The notes under the pieces are model-generated. The model saw nothing but the letters and a program-made list of their open reading frames with translations. It made no database searches and was not told where the DNA came from. A program made the translations under genes and the position numbers. 10,160 nucleotides of DNA, from assembly GCA_947505885.1 (NCBI GenBank), contig CANNMN010000031.1:1-10160 (forward strand). Reading direction: 5' to 3'. Origin of the DNA: Rickettsiales bacterium (GTDB taxonomy: Bacteria; Pseudomonadota; Alphaproteobacteria; Rickettsiales; UBA1997). How positions within the stretch are numbered: position 1 is the first letter of the stretch; every line of letters begins with the position of its first letter. Positions 6,544 through 10,160 of this stretch are shown here, one piece after another.

Positions 6544-6569
6544 TTCATCCTCGAGAAAGCGGGGATGAA
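6544..6569 (+). repeat. REP-like hairpin between gcvPA and gcvPB
   Basis: TTCATCC (6544-6550) pairs with GGATGAA (6563-6569). A T-G wobble and one more C-G pair extend the stem to 9 bp around the loop GAGAAAGC. The sequence resembles the widespread proteobacterial repeat containing CATTCCCGCGAAAGCGGGAATG, in degenerate form. It starts 16 bp after the gcvPA stop and ends 22 bp before the favoured gcvPB ATG. It may protect the upstream mRNA from 3' decay or tune expression between the two subunits. No T-run follows. Confidence 0.55.
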
Positions 6570-6591
6570 AAACTCTAAAAACAAAATAAAA

Positions 6592-8073
6592 ATGACCTTT
6601 ACTCCAAAAGAAATCGGCGGACTAAATCACGAAACCGAGTTGCTCATTAAACAATCACGCGAAGGAGCTTGTGGCGTCGACTTGCCAGAGCTAGAAAAAT
6701 TTGCGACTCGTACTGGGCAAAAATCACGCGAGCAAATTGGCTTAGCGCAGGTTAATGAGCCTACGGTTATTCGTCACTTTGTGCGCTTGTCGAATCAGAA
6801 TTATTCAATTGATGCTGGGTTTTATCCTCTTGGTTCTTGCACAATGAAGCACAATCCACGCTTGAATGAAAAGATGGCTCGCCTTCCTGGCCTTGCTGAT
6901 ATTCACCCGTTGCAAGATCAATCTACCGTTCAAGGCGCACTTGAATTAATGTTCAATTTGCAAAACTGGCTCGCGACTTTGACCGGACTTGATGCGGTTT
7001 CTCTTGCTCCGGCAGCTGGCGCTCAAGGTGAGTTCTCAGGAATTTTAGTAATCAAAAAAGCACACGAGAAAAAAGGTGAAGCGGCTACTCGTAAAATTAT
7101 TTTAATTCCAGATTCAGCTCACGGAACAAATCCGGCAACTGCCTCAATGTGTGGATTTCAAATCAAAGTTATTCCTTCAGACAAAGAGGGTTTAATTGAC
7201 GTTGCATCTTTAGAAAAATTGGTGGCAGAGCACGGTAAATCAATTGCCGGAACAATGATCACAAATCCAAATACTTGCGGAAAGTTCGAAAAAAATATTA
7301 AGCATATTGCAGATTTAATTCACTCGGTCGGCGGATATTTCTACTGCGACGGTGCCAATTACAATGCAATAGTCGGCAAAGTTCGTCCTGCAGACATTGG
7401 CGTTGATGTAATGCATTTTAACTTACACAAAACTTTCTCCACTCCGCATGGTGGCGGCGGACCTGGTTCTGGACCAATCGCCGTGCGTGCTGAATTAGCC
7501 GAATTTTTGCCAACTCCGCACGTCGCCAAAGAAGGCGAAACTTACAAACTTTACGCAACAAAAAATACTTGCGGCAAAGTAAAAGGCTTTAACGGGCAAT
7601 TCGGAATGCACATTCGAGCCCTTACTTACATGCTTTCACACGGAGCTGACGGCCTACAAAAAGTTGCGGAAGATTCGGTGCTTTCTGCAAATTACATTCT
7701 AACAAAATTGAAGGATCATTACCACGTTCCATTTGAAGGCAATTGCATGCATGAATGTTTGTTAACTGACAAAATTCAAAAAGCGCAAGGCATCTCAACG
7801 CTAGATGTTGCAAAGGCTTTGGTCGAATATGGGATTCATCCAATGACAATTTTCTTCCCTATCGTTGTGCAAGGCGCGATGCTAATTGAGCCAACTGAAA
7901 CCGAAGGAAAAGAGACTATTGATCGATTCGTTGACACAATGATTTACATTGCAAAAGAAGTTAAGGAAGGCCGCGGGGACAGGTTTCACAATTACCCTCT
8001 CAATACTCCGAGAAGAAGATTAGACGAAGTCAAAGCCGCCAAAACCCCGGTAACAACTTGGTCACAAATTTGA
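6592..8073 (+). CDS. gcvPB: Glycine dehydrogenase (decarboxylating) subunit 2, PLP-binding P-protein beta part
   Basis: This is the C-terminal half of the split P-protein and carries the pyridoxal phosphate. It partners GcvPA in glycine decarboxylation. The ATG at 6592 gives 493 aa. Family blocks include FYPLGSCTMKHNPR, SLAPAAGAQGEFSG, SAHGTNPATASMCGF, MITNPNTCGKFE and FYCDGANYNAIVG. The PLP site is LHKTFSTPHGGGGPGSGP, with Schiff-base lysine K280 counted from this start. The C-terminus has FPIVVQGAMLIEPTETE and FHNYPLNTPRRRLDE, as in typical subunit 2. In-frame starts upstream (TTG at 6538, ATG at 6565) would translate the REP-like hairpin into residues foreign to the family, so 6592 is favoured, although ATG 6565 has a purine-rich GAGAAAGCGGGG before it. 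It lies 63 bp after gcvPA. The stop TGA overlaps the probable TTG start of the next gene. Confidence 0.95.
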   Translation: MTFTPKEIGGLNHETELLIKQSREGACGVDLPELEKFATRTGQKSREQIGLAQVNEPTVIRHFVRLSNQNYSIDAGFYPLGSCTMKHNPRLNEKMARLPGLADIHPLQDQSTVQGALELMFNLQNWLATLTGLDAVSLAPAAGAQGEFSGILVIKKAHEKKGEAATRKIILIPDSAHGTNPATASMCGFQIKVIPSDKEGLIDVASLEKLVAEHGKSIAGTMITNPNTCGKFEKNIKHIADLIHSVGGYFYCDGANYNAIVGKVRPADIGVDVMHFNLHKTFSTPHGGGGPGSGPIAVRAELAEFLPTPHVAKEGETYKLYATKNTCGKVKGFNGQFGMHIRALTYMLSHGADGLQKVAEDSVLSANYILTKLKDHYHVPFEGNCMHECLLTDKIQKAQGISTLDVAKALVEYGIHPMTIFFPIVVQGAMLIEPTETEGKETIDRFVDTMIYIAKEVKEGRGDRFHNYPLNTPRRRLDEVKAAKTPVTTWSQI

Positions 8074-8918
8074 GAAACAAAGCTTTCTCCCTAGTTGAAC
8101 TTTCGATCTCACTTGTAGTCATCGCTATATTGATGTCGATTGTGGCTGGGGGTGCAAATTTGATAATGTCGGCAAAATTAAGCAGCGCTCGCTCGCTCAC
8201 CGCAAGATCTCCGGTGCCCAAAATTGCAGGGTTAGTTGCATGGTACGAAACCTCGAGACTTGAGTCATTTAAAGCGAGCGAAGCAGTGGATGATGGGCAA
8301 ATCAGCGTTTGGTATGATGTGGGGCCAGGATCAATTGCTAAAAAATATAATACCTTAACCAGAACCGCCTCCTCTGCAGTAATTTATCAGCAGAGTGGCA
8401 TTAACAGGCTTCCGAGCATTTCATTTAACGGCAGTGGAAGAATCTCGGTTTCAAGTTTTTACCAAGGAACGAGCACGCAAAATACAATATTCTTTGTTTC
8501 CTCTCCTTACTCTTTAAGTAACGCGCCAATTCCTATAGATTCAGGGAATAGCTTCACCGCAACTCCGATTTCATATCTTAGTAACGGCATTCGCCTTTAC
8601 GCTGGAAATAATGCCGACTTCACAACATCAGGCTGTTGCTCAACTAATAGTAATTACATTATAGCGGCCTACTTCAACAGAACATCTTCAAAGGCTTACA
8701 TAAATGATGCCAAAACCATGGTTGGAGGTGTCGTGGGCAGTCCGGGAAGCAACTTGATGGACGGCCTAACGATTGGCACCGATCGAATTGGAAGTTATCC
8801 ATTTATCGGACTTGTTTCTGAAGTAATTATCTACAACCGACCGCTCGAAACTCAGGAAAGGAAAGACGTAATGAATTACCTAAGTCAAAAATACGGAATT
8901 GCAGTAATTGGAATCTAA
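8070..8918 (+). CDS. Pilin-like protein with C-terminal LamG/concanavalin-like domain, copy 1
   Basis: The 282-aa protein begins MRNKA followed by FSLVELSISLVVIAILM, a type IV prepilin N-terminus. It has a short basic leader, cleavage expected between A5 and F6, glutamate at mature position 5 and a hydrophobic helix to about residue 30. PilD-type peptidase would process it for assembly into a pilus or pseudopilus. The body starts near 50 (VPKIAGLVAWYET) and shows the LamG-like pattern: ISVWYDVG (78-85), GINRLPSISFNG (110-121), then FIGLVSEVIIYNRPLETQER (245-264) and YLSQKYGI (270-277). Such jelly-roll domains often bind glycans or proteins; the ligand is unknown. Adjacent cysteines C189-C190 lie in the divergent middle. 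The start is TTG at 8070, overlapping the gcvPB stop (TTGA), chosen because it gives the same 5-residue leader as copy 2. TTG at 8058 is the alternative. No Shine-Dalgarno sequence is seen, so translational coupling to gcvPB is likely. Confidence 0.85.
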   Translation: MRNKAFSLVELSISLVVIAILMSIVAGGANLIMSAKLSSARSLTARSPVPKIAGLVAWYETSRLESFKASEAVDDGQISVWYDVGPGSIAKKYNTLTRTASSAVIYQQSGINRLPSISFNGSGRISVSSFYQGTSTQNTIFFVSSPYSLSNAPIPIDSGNSFTATPISYLSNGIRLYAGNNADFTTSGCCSTNSNYIIAAYFNRTSSKAYINDAKTMVGGVVGSPGSNLMDGLTIGTDRIGSYPFIGLVSEVIIYNRPLETQERKDVMNYLSQKYGIAVIGI

Positions 8919-9776
8919 ATGAAAAAATCCGCATTCTCCTTACTCGAACTTTCGGTCTCTCTAGTTGTTGTTAGCCTTTTAATGGCGATGGTTTCGCAGG
9001 GCATTAAAATAGTTGCATCTTCAAGATTAACTACAGCGAGATCTCTCACCTCAAAATCTCCGGTGCCAAATATTTCTGGGTTGATTGCTTGGTACGAAAC
9101 ATCTTCCGTTGATTCATTCAAAACAAATGAAGCATTTGATGGCAAGCAAATCAGCGCCTGGTACGACATCAGTCCCAATTCAATTCCAGCAAAAAAGAAT
9201 ACCTTAATGAGAACCACCTCAGCTGCGATCACTTACGAAGCTGAGGGAATCAACAAACTCCCAAGCATTTATTTTAACACAGTGAGCGGTACACCAACAC
9301 TTTCACTTTCATCATTTTATCAAGGCCGTTCCGCGCAAACTACTGTTTTTGTTGTTTCACAACCAACAACAGTTTCGGGATTAACGGGCGTATTATTTGA
9401 TAGCAGCAGTCAAGATTCTAACATGACTTTGGGGGGCCTTTTTTCAACTTACGCACAAATTTGCGGAGGAAATTGCGTTAACATCAGTCAAACAATTACC
9501 GCAAATTCACCTTACATATCTGCCTTTTATCTCAATAGCACCAACTCAAAAATTTATCTTAATAACGCTTCTACCATCATTGGTGGAGCGGTAGTCAACG
9601 CAGGAACAAATTCAATGAATGGCTTCTGTGTTGGCATGGATCGTGGTGGCAACTGGGGAATTAGAGGCTTAATTTCCGAAGTAATCGTTTTTAACCGACC
9701 GCTTATGGATCGGGAAAGAAAAGATGTGATGGGTTACTTAAGCAAAAAATACGGAATTCTCGTAACTGGTCTCTAA
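8919..9776 (+). CDS. Pilin-like protein with C-terminal LamG/concanavalin-like domain, copy 2
   Basis: A 285-aa paralogue of the preceding gene. Its ATG directly follows the TAA of copy 1 with no spacer, and GGA lies 6 bases upstream as a weak ribosome site. The leader MKKSA precedes FSLLELSVSLVVVSLLM, again with A/F cleavage and glutamate at mature position 5. It aligns without gaps to copy 1 over the first 120 residues (shared RSLT, KSPVP/RSPVP, GL(I/V)AWYET, IS-WYD, NTL-RT, GIN(K/R)LPSI-FN). It aligns again at the C-terminus (GL(I/V)SEVI-NRPL, ERKDVM-YLS-KYGI). The middle (about 150-240) has diverged and has different cysteines: C182, C186, C237. Conserved scaffold plus variable centre suggests a duplication followed by change of the exposed binding face. 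Likely co-transcribed with copy 1 and the methyltransferase gene 25 bp downstream. Role in a pilus, pseudopilus or adhesion is inferred. Confidence 0.87.
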   Translation: MKKSAFSLLELSVSLVVVSLLMAMVSQGIKIVASSRLTTARSLTSKSPVPNISGLIAWYETSSVDSFKTNEAFDGKQISAWYDISPNSIPAKKNTLMRTTSAAITYEAEGINKLPSIYFNTVSGTPTLSLSSFYQGRSAQTTVFVVSQPTTVSGLTGVLFDSSSQDSNMTLGGLFSTYAQICGGNCVNISQTITANSPYISAFYLNSTNSKIYLNNASTIIGGAVVNAGTNSMNGFCVGMDRGGNWGIRGLISEVIVFNRPLMDRERKDVMGYLSKKYGILVTGL

Positions 9777-9801
9777 AAACCAAAATTAAAACAAGAGCAA
9801 A

Positions 9802-10160
9802 ATGAAATGTAGAATCTGCGAAGGTAAGAGCGATCACGTCTTTACTGAAACACTACTCAACAAACATCAGGTTAAATTCTATCACTGCCAACACTGCCAT
9901 TTTTTACAAACTGAAGAACCTTACTGGCTTGATGAGGCCTATTCACAGGCAATAACTTTACAAGATACTGGCCTCGTGCAACGTAACCTTGAGCTGGCAA
10001 AAAAAACCTCCCTGGTTCTGTTCTACCTTTTTGACAAAAAGAAAAAATTTCTCGATTACACTGGTGGCTACGGAATCTTTGTACGCCTAATGCGTGACGT
10101 TGGTTTTGATTTTTATTTAGAAGATAAATTTTGTGAAAATCTTGTCGCCCGCGGCTTTAA
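9802..10160 (+). CDS. Zinc-ribbon class I SAM-dependent methyltransferase (partial, 3' end beyond window)
   Basis: 119 codons are visible from the ATG at 9802, and the gene continues past the right edge. The N-terminus has a four-cysteine zinc site, C3-x2-C6 and C29-x2-C32, followed by FLQTEEPYWLDEAYSQAI (34-51). This block is typical of a methyltransferase family often found among glycosyltransferase and surface-polysaccharide genes. The SAM-binding motif I is FLDYTGGYGIF (83-93). Relatives usually have DYGGGYG, so the first glycine is replaced by T87. LMRDVGFDFYLEDKFCENL follows. Substrate is not deducible; methylation of a surface sugar is an inference from relatives. The gene follows the second LamG pilin by 25 bp with no terminator between, and AAGAG lies 4 to 8 bases before the start codon. 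It may mark the start of a cell-surface gene region to the right. Confidence 0.88.
   Translation, partial: MKCRICEGKSDHVFTETLLNKHQVKFYHCQHCHFLQTEEPYWLDEAYSQAITLQDTGLVQRNLELAKKTSLVLFYLFDKKKKFLDYTGGYGIFVRLMRDVGFDFYLEDKFCENLVARGF

Noticed and set aside
6538..6591. gcvPB start at TTG 6538
   Set aside because: The extension translates a REP-like hairpin and is unlike GcvPB N-termini.
8915..9232. Minus-strand open frame over the start of the second pilin
   Set aside because: Antisense to a clear prepilin N-terminus aligned with its neighbour; no independent evidence of coding.
1..10160. CRISPR array, insertion sequence or tRNA
   Set aside because: No regularly spaced direct repeats, transposase, terminal inverted repeat pair or cloverleaf-like sequence was seen.

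Overview
This AT-rich window most likely comes from an alphaproteobacterium, or at least a low-GC proteobacterium. The basis is the style of PssA, the presence of a ubiquinone-pathway UbiG methyltransferase, and a split glycine decarboxylase (GcvPA plus GcvPB). The dispersed palindromic repeats, one of them inside a coding sequence, recall Rickettsiales-like genomes, but the exact lineage cannot be fixed from this window. Most start codons follow A-rich leaders with little or no Shine-Dalgarno sequence.

Layout. Positions 1-1149 (minus strand) hold pssA and then aroQ, overlapping by 4 bases (ATGA); aroQ runs off the left edge. A 79-bp divergent spacer built from 7-bp repeats in inverted orientation separates pssA from a plus-strand transketolase gene (tkt, 1229-3124). 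The tkt linker carries a 36-bp palindromic repeat twice, in frame. A perfect 24-bp palindrome follows tkt. Next comes a putative lipoprotein of the NAPE-PLD/UlaG-like metallo-beta-lactamase-fold group (3220-4248), in which several metal ligands appear to be lost. It converges with ubiG (4257-4979, minus strand), with an 8-bp gap.

Positions 4980-5253 are non-coding and AT-rich. They hold an 11-bp tandem repeat, a large imperfect hairpin, a small hairpin with a T-run, and a possible -35 box. From 5254 to the right edge all genes are on the plus strand and closely packed: gcvPA, gcvPB, two tandem paralogous pilin-like proteins with C-terminal LamG/concanavalin-like domains, and the start of a zinc-ribbon SAM methyltransferase. 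A REP-like hairpin lies between gcvPA and gcvPB.

Functionally the left and central parts are housekeeping: phosphatidylserine synthesis, shikimate pathway, pentose phosphate pathway, ubiquinone synthesis and glycine cleavage. The right end turns to cell-surface functions. The most distinctive item is the pair of LamG-domain pilins at 8070-9776, coupled directly to the stop codon of gcvPB. Also notable are the repeat-invaded transketolase linker and the metal-site-degenerate MBL lipoprotein.
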